Assembly (NCBI RefSeq): GCF_011355085.1
Contig: NZ_VXCP01000012.1
Location: 38,568 to 83,650 of the forward strand
Length of the DNA stretch: 45,083 bases
Direction: 5' to 3'
Source: Pseudomonas akapageensis
GTDB taxonomy: Bacteria; Pseudomonadota; Gammaproteobacteria; Pseudomonadales; Pseudomonadaceae
This document shows positions 35,115-43,559 of the stretch, in pieces. Positions within the stretch are counted from its first letter, which is position 1; each line of letters opens with the position of its first letter. The position numbers and the translations under genes were made by a program. The notes below the pieces were generated by a model. The model saw only the letters and a program-made list of their open reading frames with translations, searched no databases and was not told the origin of the DNA.

Positions 35115-36686
35115 ATGCGCATTCCATTATTGTACGCGTTGTCAGCCGTACTGATTTTGAACGGATCTTCCTGCCTGGCGCAGTCTGCCGGTGATACCTC
35201 CGCCACACCCGCCACACCCGCTAATGCCGCCGGTGCAGCGCCCGCTACGGCTGTGGCCAAGGATCCGGTATTTACCCAGGAACAGCTGGATCAGATGCTG
35301 GCTCCCATTGCGCTTTACCCGGACCCACTGCTGGCACAGGTATTAATGGCCGTTACCTACCCCGGGGAGATTGGCGAGGCGGTAACCTGGTCCAAAGCAC
35401 ACCCGGACGCCAAGGGAGATGATGCCGTCAAGCAAGTGGCGAGCCAGCCCTGGGACCCGAGCGTGCAGGCGCTGGTCGCCTTCCCGCAGGTTCTGGCAAC
35501 GCTGGGGCAGGATCCCGTCTGGGTACAACGCCTGGGTGATGCCTTCCTGGCGCAGCCCGACGAAGTCATGCAGGCCGTGCAACGCTTGCGTCATCAGGCC
35601 CAGGCAGCAGGCAACCTGCAGAGCAACCAATATCAGAACGTGACAACTCAGAACGCTGGAGCACCGGCACCGGCACCAGCACCGGCACCGGCACCCACGA
35701 CCACTGTTGTGGCTCCGGCCCCTGCCAGCAGCTCCACCATCATCATCCAGCCCGCCGATCCGCAGGTGGTGTACGTACCCACCTATAACCCGACAACCGT
35801 CTACGGCACCTGGGCCTACCCCGCGTCGCCTCCCGTGTACTATCCACCGCCACCCGCCTATTACCCCGGTCAGGCCTTGATGGCCGGGCTGGCGTTTGGT
35901 GCCGGCGTGGCGATCGTCGGCTCGTTGTGGGGGGATTTTGACTGGGGCAATAACGACGTCGACATCGACGTCAACCGCTACAACAACATCAATCGCAACA
36001 ACCAGATCACCAATAACAGGTTTCAGCACAACCCGGTTCATCGCAATGGCGTTCCCTATCGAGACGGCAGGAGCCGCGAACAATACGGCCGCCAACTCAA
36101 CGGCGCCAATCAGCGTGAGGCCTATCGCGGGGACAATGCCCAGCGCGCCCAAGCGCGTGATAAAGCCCGCAACTCAATGACCGAGCACGGCTTCGAACGA
36201 CCGCCCACCAGCAACCGTGAAGCCCGTGATCAAGCGCGTAAAGTCCAGTCCGGACCTTCAGTTGGCGATCGGGCACAAGCCGGTACCAACAGACCGAAGG
36301 TGTCTGACAGAGGCCAGGGCACTGCTGGAAACCCTCGGGCGAACCAGCAGCCCAGAAAAGAGACCAGGCAGGCGAACCAGCAGCCCAGAAAAGAGGCCAG
36401 GCAGGCGAATCAGCAACCCAGGAAACAGACCAATCAGGTGAGTCAGCGCAGAGAGGGCAATGCGCAGACGCGTCAAGCTGCGAATAAACGGCCGGCCGCA
36501 AGCTCCGGCAGTGCACGTAACAATGCATTCGCTGGCGCGCGGTCACCGTCCCAGGCCAGCGCCCAGGCCAATCGTGGCCGGGCCAGTCAGGCGGCCGCCC
36601 AACGCCCCAGTGCCTCGCGATCGGCCGGTCACCAGATCAGTCGGCCGTCCAATCCACCAGCGCGTCAAAGGGGGGGCCGTCGTTGA
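35115..36686 (+). CDS. exported DUF3300-family protein
   Basis: A 523-residue protein with a signal peptide (LLYALSAVLILNGSSCLA). The DUF3300 domain follows at about residues 50-290 (QLDQMLAPIALYPDPLLAQV, ATYPGEI-like, QPWDPSVQALVAFPQVL, QVVYVPTYNPTTVYG). A glycine/alanine membrane-like segment (ALMAGLAFGAGVAIVGSLWG) comes next, then a long low-complexity basic tail rich in Asn, Arg and Gln. The tail contains three 11-residue repeats. An Ala-Pro run lies near residue 185. Function is unknown. GGGGG precedes the ATG; the stop overlaps the TTG start of the next gene. Confidence 0.82.
   Translation: MRIPLLYALSAVLILNGSSCLAQSAGDTSATPATPANAAGAAPATAVAKDPVFTQEQLDQMLAPIALYPDPLLAQVLMAVTYPGEIGEAVTWSKAHPDAKGDDAVKQVASQPWDPSVQALVAFPQVLATLGQDPVWVQRLGDAFLAQPDEVMQAVQRLRHQAQAAGNLQSNQYQNVTTQNAGAPAPAPAPAPAPTTTVVAPAPASSSTIIIQPADPQVVYVPTYNPTTVYGTWAYPASPPVYYPPPPAYYPGQALMAGLAFGAGVAIVGSLWGDFDWGNNDVDIDVNRYNNINRNNQITNNRFQHNPVHRNGVPYRDGRSREQYGRQLNGANQREAYRGDNAQRAQARDKARNSMTEHGFERPPTSNREARDQARKVQSGPSVGDRAQAGTNRPKVSDRGQGTAGNPRANQQPRKETRQANQQPRKEARQANQQPRKQTNQVSQRREGNAQTRQAANKRPAASSGSARNNAFAGARSPSQASAQANRGRASQAAAQRPSASRSAGHQISRPSNPPARQRGGRR
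36339..36437 (+). repeat. three 33-bp in-frame tandem repeats
   Basis: Units at 36339-36371, 36372-36404 and 36405-36437 encode ANQQPRKETRQ, ANQQPRKEARQ and NQQPRKQTNQ-type copies in the DUF3300 tail. The first two differ by one base; the third is more diverged. Copy number may vary between strains. Confidence 0.85.
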
Positions 36687-37600
36687 ATAACCATCCTCGA
36701 GTCAAGGTACTCAGGGGCTTGCTCCCCCATGTCCTTGTGATAGCTGCCGGCCTGGTGTGGTCGGGCATTGCGACGGCACAGCAGGCATTTCCAACGCCGG
36801 ATAAGGCCGTTGAAGCATTCGTCGAAGCACTGGGTACCGAACACGCCGATCAGGCACGCCTGACGGAGCTGCTGGGCAGTGACTGGCACAGTTTCATCCC
36901 ACGCGAAGGCGGACAGCGCCAGGATGTGGAAGCGTTCTTGAAGCAATACCGCGAGCAACACCACATTGAAAAAGCCGGCGACCACAAAGCGCTCCTCTCG
37001 GTAGGCAACGAGCAGTGGACGATGCCGATACCACTGATAAAAGACGCAAAAGGGTGGCACTTCGACCTCAAGGCCGGTAGCGCCGAGATCCGTGCACGTC
37101 GCATTGGCCAAAATGAACTCGACGCGGTGCAATCGGTGCTGACCTATCACGACGCACAAATGGAATATGCGACAGTGGATCGTGACGGTGACGGCGCACT
37201 CGAATATGCGCAGAAAATCTTCAGCACCCCCGGCAAGCACGACGGACTCTATTGGGCGGACGACGACAGTGGTCAGATCAGCCCTTTGGGCCCCTTGTTC
37301 GGCAAGGCCATTGGCGACGAAGACTGGCATGGCTACCGCTTCCGCATCCTCGATGGCCAAGGGCCTTCGGCTCCGGGTGGTGCCTATAGCTACCTCATCG
37401 GCGACAAGATGAGCCGAGGCTTTGCACTGATCGCCTGGCCGGCCAAATATGGTGACACTGGGGTGATGAGTTTCATGATCAGTCATGAGGGACAGGTGTT
37501 CGAGAAAGACCTGGGGCCCCATGGTGAAAAACTGGCGCAATCGATGAAGCGTTTTGATCCGGATGACAGTTGGACGGTGGTTCCTGAAGATCAAGAGTAA
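36683..37600 (+). CDS. exported DUF2950-family protein
   Basis: A 305-residue protein with a signal peptide ending near GIATAQQA. The DUF2950 domain fills the mature part: FPTPDKAVEAFVEAL, WTMPIPLIKDAKGWHFDLKAG, DRDGDGALEYAQKI, GYRFRILDGQGPSAPGGAYSYL. The DRDGDG stretch resembles a calcium-type loop. Function is unknown. The TTG start lies over the TGA of the DUF3300 gene (TTGA), with a G-rich ribosome site inside that gene, so the two products are made together. This gene pair recurs in proteobacteria as I recall. A hairpin follows. Confidence 0.82.
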   Translation: MNNHPRVKVLRGLLPHVLVIAAGLVWSGIATAQQAFPTPDKAVEAFVEALGTEHADQARLTELLGSDWHSFIPREGGQRQDVEAFLKQYREQHHIEKAGDHKALLSVGNEQWTMPIPLIKDAKGWHFDLKAGSAEIRARRIGQNELDAVQSVLTYHDAQMEYATVDRDGDGALEYAQKIFSTPGKHDGLYWADDDSGQISPLGPLFGKAIGDEDWHGYRFRILDGQGPSAPGGAYSYLIGDKMSRGFALIAWPAKYGDTGVMSFMISHEGQVFEKDLGPHGEKLAQSMKRFDPDDSWTVVPEDQE

Positions 37601-37662
37601 CAAGCGTTACACGGGCAAAGCTGTCGCTTGCAGCAAAACTGACCTCGGAATCTGGTGAACTC

Positions 37663-37689
37663 GCGGGCCGCTCGCTGGGAGCAGCCCGC
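37663..37689. terminator. bidirectional hairpin between DUF2950 and sulfatase genes
   Basis: Stem GCGGGC-C-GCTC pairing with GAGC-A-GCCCGC around a GCTGG loop: ten base pairs with one internal mismatch. It lies between convergent stops at 37600 and 37709 and can serve either strand. Confidence 0.65.
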
Positions 37690-37708
37690 ATGTTTCACAA
37701 TTGAGGGA

Positions 37709-40189
37709 TTACTGTGCCTTGATTTTGGCCTCCTGTATCTTCTGATCGAGCATCCTCTGCTCCCCGGCAAGCAGCTTCGGCTCGTCCAATTTGATGGTCA
37801 GCTTGTCGATCTTGCCGGTGAACCGGAATGGCACCTGGTAGTCCTTGTCGTCCACCGGTGAGCGAAGATCGAGGCCGACGTCGAACGTCTCGTCAATGGT
37901 CATCAGGAACGGAATGCTGTGCGGGATCTGGTTGCTGGCGACTTCCTTGTTGTCCACCTTCAGCACGCCGGTACCGCCCTTGCCCAGGCCGGGTCCGTCG
38001 TATTTGAAGTCAAACACGATGGTGTGCTTGCCCGCCGTGAGCGGCTGATCACCCTCCCAACGGAACCGCTCCAGATCAACCAGGTTATAGGTGAAGACCG
38101 GCTTGCCCTTGAGCAAGTAGAGTCCGTAGCCGCCGAAGCGACCACCCATGGTGGCGATCATGCCGTCGCCACCGTCCTGCGGGACTTCCACCTCGGCGGT
38201 GATGGTGTAGGACTTGTTGAGAATACTGGGGGCGTCACCGTAGGGCAGGCCGGCCATCTCACCCGAGTAGGTGAAAACATTTCTCCCGGCGGTCGCGCTC
38301 GGCCGTGGCGTAATGAGTCGCGTGAGGACCGAATTGTCCAAGGGAAAGACGTTGTATTTCGTCGCCTCCACCATGAAAAGATCCTGCAACTCACGCAGCT
38401 TGTCGGGATTCTTGGCCGCCAGGTCATTGCTCTCCGAGTAATCCTCCGTAAGGTTGTAAAGCTCCCACGTGTAGCCATCGACCACATCCTCGGGCAGCTT
38501 GACCGAGCCCATGAGCCAGGGCGAAGCGGGCGGGGTGGTGGCAGCGATCCAGCCGTCGTGATAGATGGCGCGGTTGCCGAACATTTCGAAATACTGGGTC
38601 TCGCGCTTCGACGGGGCATTCGCGTTCGCCTTGTCGAAGGTGTAAGCCATGCTGATGCCTTCGATGGGCTTCTGGGCGATGCCGTTGACCATCACGGGTG
38701 CCGGGATGCCCGCTGCTTCCAGGAGGGTGGGCACGATGTCGATGATGTGGTGGAACTGCGTGCGGATGCCGCCGGTGTCATTGATGTGGCCCGGCCAGGA
38801 CATGACCATGCCCTGGCGCGTGCCACCGAAGTGCGACGCCACCTGCTTGGTCCACTTGAAGGGCGTATCAAACGCCCAGGACCACGCCACCGCCATGTGT
38901 GGGTAGGTCATGGGGGATCCCCAGGCATCGTAGGCTTTCATCTGCTCGGCGATGGGTAGATCGAGAATGCCGTTGTAGGAGGTCATCTGGTTCGGCGTGC
39001 CGACCATGGTGCCTTCGGCGCTGGTGCCGTTGTCGCCGCTGATGTAGATAATCAGTGTGTTGTCGAGCTTGCCCATGTCTTCGACGGCCTGAATCACCCG
39101 GCCAATCTCATGGTCGGTATAGGCGACGTAGGCGGCATACACCTCCGCCTGGCGGGCAAACAACTTCTGGTTCTCGGCGGGAAGCGTGTTCCATTCCGGC
39201 AAGATGTCTTTTGGCCAGGGTGTCAGTTGCGTATTCGGCGGAATGACGCCGAGCCGCTTCTGGTTCGCAAATATCTGCTCGCGCAGTTCGTTCCAGCCCA
39301 TGTCGAACTTGCCCTTCATCTTGTCGATCCATTCCTGCGTCGGCTGGTGCGGCGAGTGCGTGCCGCCGGGCACGTAATAGACGAAGAAGGGTTTGTCCGG
39401 AGCAGATGCGTTCAACTCTCCCATGTACCTGATGGCGTCGTCTGCCAGGTCGGTGATGAGGTTGTAGCCGGGCTTGCCGACAAACGGGAAGACCTGGCTA
39501 TGATCACGGAACAGGTAGGGCGTCCACTGGTCGGTCTCGCCGCCCATGAAGCCGTAGAAATACTCGAAGCCCATCCCGCTCGGCCATTGGTCAAAGGGGC
39601 CGGCCAGACTGTATTGAAACGTGGGCGTGTTGTGATTCTTGCCGAACCACGACGTTGCATAGCCGTTCTGTTTCAGGATCTCGCCAATGGTGGCATTTTC
39701 CGGCCCGATCACCGAGTCGTAGCCGGGGAAGCCGGTCGACAACTCCCCGATCTGGCCGAAACCCGTCGAGTGGTGGTTGCGGCCTGTGATCAGCGCCGCC
39801 CGCGTCGGTGAGCACAGCGCGGTGGAATGGAACTGGGTGTAGCGCAAGCCGGCCTTCGCGATGCGGTCCATGGCAGGCGTCGGGATAACACCGCCGAAGG
39901 TGCCGGAGACGCCATAGCCCTGGTCGTCGGTCATGATCAGCAGCACGTTGGGCGCGCCCTTGGGCGGCACTACCGTGGCTGGCCAGGAAGGCTTGGAGTC
40001 TTTGGCGTTGAGGTTTATCACGCCGCCGAATGCCGGGGGAGGCGCTGGGAGATACTTCCCGTCGATGGTCGTCGTCGCGCTCGGGGAACCGGGTACACCG
40101 GTAGTTTGTTCAGCGAACACTGCCGCCGACGCCAGGAAGGCGCCGGCAATCGCGACGGGAAGGAAAATGATCAGATTGAAGGGGCGCAT
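37709..40189 (-). CDS. exported arylsulfatase (type I sulfatase)
   Basis: An 826-residue sulfatase with a signal peptide (FLPVAIAGAFLASAAVFA). The metal site starts at DDQ (88-90) in LLIMTDDQGYG. The catalytic motif is C126-S-P-T-R followed by AALITGR, in which Cys126 must be converted to formylglycine. Further motifs are GKNH in ATSWFGKNHNTP and SGDNGTSAEG. The last 200 residues form a beta-rich domain common in large arylsulfatases. It would release sulfate from aryl or alkyl esters in the periplasm. No formylglycine-generating enzyme is encoded in the window. A palindrome lies 60-80 bp upstream. Confidence 0.9.
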   Translation of the reverse strand: MRPFNLIIFLPVAIAGAFLASAAVFAEQTTGVPGSPSATTTIDGKYLPAPPPAFGGVINLNAKDSKPSWPATVVPPKGAPNVLLIMTDDQGYGVSGTFGGVIPTPAMDRIAKAGLRYTQFHSTALCSPTRAALITGRNHHSTGFGQIGELSTGFPGYDSVIGPENATIGEILKQNGYATSWFGKNHNTPTFQYSLAGPFDQWPSGMGFEYFYGFMGGETDQWTPYLFRDHSQVFPFVGKPGYNLITDLADDAIRYMGELNASAPDKPFFVYYVPGGTHSPHQPTQEWIDKMKGKFDMGWNELREQIFANQKRLGVIPPNTQLTPWPKDILPEWNTLPAENQKLFARQAEVYAAYVAYTDHEIGRVIQAVEDMGKLDNTLIIYISGDNGTSAEGTMVGTPNQMTSYNGILDLPIAEQMKAYDAWGSPMTYPHMAVAWSWAFDTPFKWTKQVASHFGGTRQGMVMSWPGHINDTGGIRTQFHHIIDIVPTLLEAAGIPAPVMVNGIAQKPIEGISMAYTFDKANANAPSKRETQYFEMFGNRAIYHDGWIAATTPPASPWLMGSVKLPEDVVDGYTWELYNLTEDYSESNDLAAKNPDKLRELQDLFMVEATKYNVFPLDNSVLTRLITPRPSATAGRNVFTYSGEMAGLPYGDAPSILNKSYTITAEVEVPQDGGDGMIATMGGRFGGYGLYLLKGKPVFTYNLVDLERFRWEGDQPLTAGKHTIVFDFKYDGPGLGKGGTGVLKVDNKEVASNQIPHSIPFLMTIDETFDVGLDLRSPVDDKDYQVPFRFTGKIDKLTIKLDEPKLLAGEQRMLDQKIQEAKIKAQ

Positions 40190-40248
40190 GGCTCTTGCTC
40201 CATTCGGAACTGCTTGAGTTCGATGGTCACGCCAAGAACTGCGGGGCG

Positions 40249-40270
40249 TAGGTAATTGTTGAATTACCTA
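40249..40270. promoter_or_regulatory. palindromic operator candidate upstream of the sulfatase
   Basis: TAGGTAATT-GTTG-AATTACCTA, perfect 9-bp arms with a 4-bp centre, 60-81 bp before the sulfatase start. Its AT-rich symmetry suits a dimeric repressor. The rest of 40190-40407 shows no gene. Confidence 0.55.
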
Positions 40271-40407
40271 GCAGAGCCTAGCGGGGAGGCATTCGCGGCG
40301 GTAATGCGGGCTGCCTCCGGCCGACGGGCGGTGGGGTATTCAGCCTGGTCCACTCTCGGCATGGCGTTCCTCGCCTGATCGAACGGGAACGCGCAGCCCG
40401 CGTTCTA

Positions 40408-40875
40408 TTAGTCAGTCGCCGGGTAATGGAAGCAGGCGAACTGCTTGCCGTCGTATTCGTTGTCTTCCCGGTGGCAAAGTCCGATCTGTGCCTCGCAGGC
40501 CTCGATCGCTTTCGCGTCCTCTGCAGGAACCACCACGCGTACGCTTGGCAGACCCTGTTCGTAGCCATGGGTGATCAGCACCTCGGCGACGCGAGCCAGT
40601 AGACCGGGTTCGGTCTGGCTCTCGGCGAGGTTGGCGCAGGCATGACCAACATCGACGACCTGCTGGGAGTCGGGTTCCAGCACCAGGCTGGCAATGCCGA
40701 CGCGCTCTGGACTATCGGTCATGATGTCGTAGAAGTAGACCGGGGCGCCTGTGGGCTTGAACACCTTTACCCTTTGCGGCTGCAGTGTGAAGCCTTGCCC
40801 GTTGAGGATTTGTGGTTCGGCGATGATTTCGCCCGGCAACTGGTCTCGAAGATCCGCGCCTCTGGGGCTGGTCAT
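40408..40875 (-). CDS. GNAT-like hypothetical protein
   Basis: A 155-residue protein. The central VGIASLVLEPDSQQVVDVGHA followed by GLLARVAEVLITHGYEQG and the strand VRVVVP has the order of a GNAT acyltransferase, but the acetyl-CoA loop is not clear, so activity is unsure. It ends in a Cys/His-containing CHREDNEYDGKQFACFHYP. Start at 40875 has GGAGAG upstream. It stands alone, 218 bp from the sulfatase start on the same strand. Confidence 0.5.
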   Translation of the reverse strand: MTSPRGADLRDQLPGEIIAEPQILNGQGFTLQPQRVKVFKPTGAPVYFYDIMTDSPERVGIASLVLEPDSQQVVDVGHACANLAESQTEPGLLARVAEVLITHGYEQGLPSVRVVVPAEDAKAIEACEAQIGLCHREDNEYDGKQFACFHYPATD

Positions 40876-41013
40876 ATGGATGCTCTCCGCGTGGTGTGGA
40901 ATGCCTCTGAGATGCGGCAAGCGTAGAAGGGGCTCAGATGGTCTGCCAGCGGCTCTGGCAGAAAAAGGGGATACCTATTAACTGACTCACGCTGCCGGTT
41001 CGCCGTGCCCCTG

Positions 41014-41110
41014 AGCGGGCTTGCCGGATCGCCGGACCGCCGCGATGGCCTCCCCGCGGTGTGTCAGGCAATTCGCGTCGCCTGGATCGCGGGCAAGCCC
41101 GCTCCTACAG
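41014..41110. repeat. REP-element pair (BIME-like) before RNase Z
   Basis: AGCGGGCTTGCC at 41014-41025 and its perfect inverse GGCAAGCCCGCT at 41092-41103 are 66 bp apart, the latter followed by CCTACAG as in Pseudomonas REP sequences. The interval includes the second copy (41052-41099) of the 48-bp repeat found at 34806. Confidence 0.7.
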
Positions 41111-41141
41111 AGCTGCGGCCAGGCGTTTGAACCCGCACCTG

Positions 41142-42107
41142 TCAATCGCTCCCCACCACCTCCAGGCGGCCATCTCGTCCCAGATGGTAGCGCTGCAGAT
41201 CGCGCGCCAGGATCAACTGGCCGTTAAAGTGAGTCGCAGCCTCCACACGAACCTCCTCGATGGACGGACTGCGCTGAGGATTGCTCTGATAGCGAGCACT
41301 GAAATGAGTCAGCACCAGGTTAGGAACGCCCGCCGCCGCGGCGAACCGTGCCACCGCTGCAGCCGTGCTGTGCCCATAACTCGCCCGGGTGTGATCGACC
41401 TGCGCCTGGGTAAAGGTCGCCTCATGCACCAGCACATCCGCACCCGCTGCCATGTCGGCCAGCAGCTCGGGTGTGTCGTTGTCGCCGCAGACGATGACGC
41501 GCCGCGCGGGTCGCGAGGGGCGCAGATAGTCCTGCCCATGAAGCATGCGCCCGGCATGCTCCACATCATTCCCGCGAGCAAGTTCGCCCCAAAGGGGACC
41601 ACGTGGAATGCCTTCGGCTTCCAGGCGTTGCACATCCAGGCGCGGGTCGGGATTGGCCTCAGTGAACACATAGCCGTGAGAGGGTACCCGATGAGACAGG
41701 GCCACCGTGTCGACCCGGACATTGCCGTTGCACCAGCCATCGAAGGTTTCGACAGCCTGCATGCGCAATTCGAAGAGCAGGTGCGAGTCGCTGACGGCCA
41801 GGCCAAGGCGCACCCAGTCATGCAGCGCAGCCGGCAGCACGATGTCCAGTGGTTCGGAACGCCCGGACATGCCGGCGCTGGCCAGCAACCCGGGTAAACC
41901 GAAGCAGTGATCGCCATGGACATGGGTAATGAATATCCCGCGCAGGTCATGCAGCGACAGCGGGGTGCGCAGCAGTTGATGCTGGGTGGCCTCGCCGCAA
42001 TCGATCAGGTACCAGCCCTTGCCGGACGATTCGATCAGGGCGGTAGCGCTGACATTCCGGGTCCGGGTGGGCACTCCGGCGGAGGTGCCGAGAAAGAGCA
42101 GATCCAT
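41142..42107 (-). CDS. rnz: ribonuclease Z / RNase BN
   Basis: A 321-residue metallo-beta-lactamase-fold nuclease that trims tRNA 3' ends. Landmarks are [19 protein letters not shown] at the N-terminus, the zinc motif [13 protein letters not shown], a GDNDTPELL stretch with a metal Asp, HEATFTQAQ, and the late LTHFSARY histidine. Length and order match bacterial RNase Z of the ElaC type. Cytoplasmic, single gene. Upstream, 42108-42178 holds nothing recognisable. Confidence 0.9.
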   Translation of the reverse strand: MDLLFLGTSAGVPTRTRNVSATALIESSGKGWYLIDCGEATQHQLLRTPLSLHDLRGIFITHVHGDHCFGLPGLLASAGMSGRSEPLDIVLPAALHDWVRLGLAVSDSHLLFELRMQAVETFDGWCNGNVRVDTVALSHRVPSHGYVFTEANPDPRLDVQRLEAEGIPRGPLWGELARGNDVEHAGRMLHGQDYLRPSRPARRVIVCGDNDTPELLADMAAGADVLVHEATFTQAQVDHTRASYGHSTAAAVARFAAAAGVPNLVLTHFSARYQSNPQRSPSIEEVRVEAATHFNGQLILARDLQRYHLGRDGRLEVVGSD

Positions 42108-42178
42108 GGCTGACTCTCTGCTTGTTCAGGGGGTAGTGAAGAGTATGACTGCTCTGGAAGACTGATAGGCAAATCAGG

Positions 42179-42201
42179 TTTTATTTGAGGTCGGATTGAC
42201 C
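42179..42201 (+). repeat. 23-bp direct repeat, left copy
   Basis: TTTTATTTGAG followed by GTCGGATTGACC. It matches the copy at 43507-43529 in 20 of 23 positions, in the same orientation, and the two bracket the phosphodiesterase-family gene. The rest of 42202-42290 shows nothing recognisable. Confidence 0.6.
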
Positions 42202-42305
42202 AACCAAACATGGGGGCTGATGGCCTGGGTCATCAGCCGGGCCGTTGCAACAATGGGGGCGCAACCCATAATCTTCATACAGCAAGCAACCATAGGAGGT
42301 ACGCT

Positions 42306-43472
42306 TTGACTCAATCTACAAGGTCCGGTTTGGCGAGTTTGACGAACGCTGTTCTGCACTCGCTGGGTTTCAGTGACAGGGCGGGTGATGTCGTACTTCC
42401 ATCCTGTAAACATGCGGTATTGTGCCTGGTAGACGGTCTAGGCGCTCATCTCCTCAGTAACTTTTCCGAAAAAACGCCGTACCTGAAGTCCATCCCTGGC
42501 AGTGGAGGCGGGCAATTGCTGCGCTCAGGCTTTCCATCGACGACGGCTGCGAGCCTGGCGTCCTTGGCGACGGCCGAAGACAGTGGCGCTCATGGCATCG
42601 TGGGGGCCTCATTCAGCATAGAGAATCGCCCGTTCAATCCTCTGGCCTGGCAGTTTTTCGACCCGGAAACAGGTAGGCAGGAACAAGCATTCACAGGCAT
42701 GGAACCCATCGTCAGCAGCCGGTCTGCATGGCTTGAAGCTGCCAAAAACGGTTTGCTGATCAATGCCTATTTGCCGGCTGCGATCTCAGGATCGTCCTAC
42801 ACGAAGGAGGTATTCAAGGGCGCCAACGTTATCCCTGTTTCCAATACAAATGATTTGATTGAGCGCTTCAGGGCATCGTTCGAACGCGTGGATCGTACCT
42901 TCTCATACATCTATTTCGGTGATCTCGATTTCTGTGGGCATTTGTATGGACCTGGATCTCAGCAGTGGCTGAAGGTGCTCAGTGACATCGATCAGGGAAT
43001 CAAGGAAATTGCAGAGTGCATCGATGAGAACACGGTGTTGATAGTCACCGCTGACCATGGAATGACCACGCTCGATCAGGCGCGGACTATCGATTTCGAT
43101 CTGATACCTGAGTTGCAGCTAGGGGTGTCCAGCCTTTGTGGCGATATCAGGGCGAGGCACATTTACCTTCGTGATCCTGACGACGCTTCTGTGCTGGAGC
43201 GTTGGCGTGAAATGCTGGGTGCCGATTTTCTATTACTGACGCGTAAAGAAGCACTGGAGAGTGGACTGTTCGGGGAGAACACATCTGATGTTGTCGTGAA
43301 GCGCATTGGCGATTTTTTGGCTATTGCCCACGAAGGTGCAGGTGTCATTCGGTCATTGCGGGAACCGTTTCAGACATCATGGGTCGGTCATCACGGGGCA
43401 TTGACGGATGAGGAACAGCTTGTGCCGTTTATCTTTACAACAGGGGCGGAGGCAGGCCGAGTAGGCAACTGA
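42306..43472 (+). CDS. type I phosphodiesterase / nucleotide pyrophosphatase family protein
   Basis: A 388-residue alkaline-phosphatase-superfamily enzyme. The first metal Asp is in CLVDGLGAHL, the nucleophile Thr in GFPSTTAASLASL, the second site in FGDLDFCGHLYGP and the last in VTADHGM. It would split phosphodiester or pyrophosphate bonds; substrate unknown. No signal peptide is apparent. Start is TTG at 42306, because AGGAGG lies exactly 6 bp upstream; the frame's ATG at 42210 would place an unlikely Cys/His-rich leader on the protein. A hairpin follows the stop. Confidence 0.82.
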   Translation: MTQSTRSGLASLTNAVLHSLGFSDRAGDVVLPSCKHAVLCLVDGLGAHLLSNFSEKTPYLKSIPGSGGGQLLRSGFPSTTAASLASLATAEDSGAHGIVGASFSIENRPFNPLAWQFFDPETGRQEQAFTGMEPIVSSRSAWLEAAKNGLLINAYLPAAISGSSYTKEVFKGANVIPVSNTNDLIERFRASFERVDRTFSYIYFGDLDFCGHLYGPGSQQWLKVLSDIDQGIKEIAECIDENTVLIVTADHGMTTLDQARTIDFDLIPELQLGVSSLCGDIRARHIYLRDPDDASVLERWREMLGADFLLLTRKEALESGLFGENTSDVVVKRIGDFLAIAHEGAGVIRSLREPFQTSWVGHHGALTDEEQLVPFIFTTGAEAGRVGN

Positions 43473-43506
43473 AATTCTGCTCCGGCGAACTCCACGACAA
43501 ACCACC

Positions 43507-43547
43507 TTTTATTTGAGACCGGATCGACCCACTGAAAGTCGATCCGG
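43507..43547. terminator. hairpin terminator containing the right copy of the direct repeat
   Basis: Perfect 10-bp stem CCGGATCGAC / GTCGATCCGG (43519-43528, 43538-43547) with a 9-base loop, between convergent stops at 43472 and 43560. The 5' half carries the right copy (43507-43529) of the 23-bp direct repeat. Confidence 0.7.
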
Positions 43548-43559
43548 CCCTCACCGTCG

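Noticed and set aside
36339..36437. Tandem repeats as a CRISPR array
   Set aside because: Units are contiguous without spacers and lie in frame within a protein tail.
37919..38959. 346-residue rightward open frame
   Set aside because: Antisense to the arylsulfatase, which carries all catalytic motifs.
42210..42305. Upstream ATG start for the phosphodiesterase-family gene
   Set aside because: The extra residues are Cys/His-rich and unlike the family, while the TTG at 42306 has a perfect AGGAGG at proper distance.
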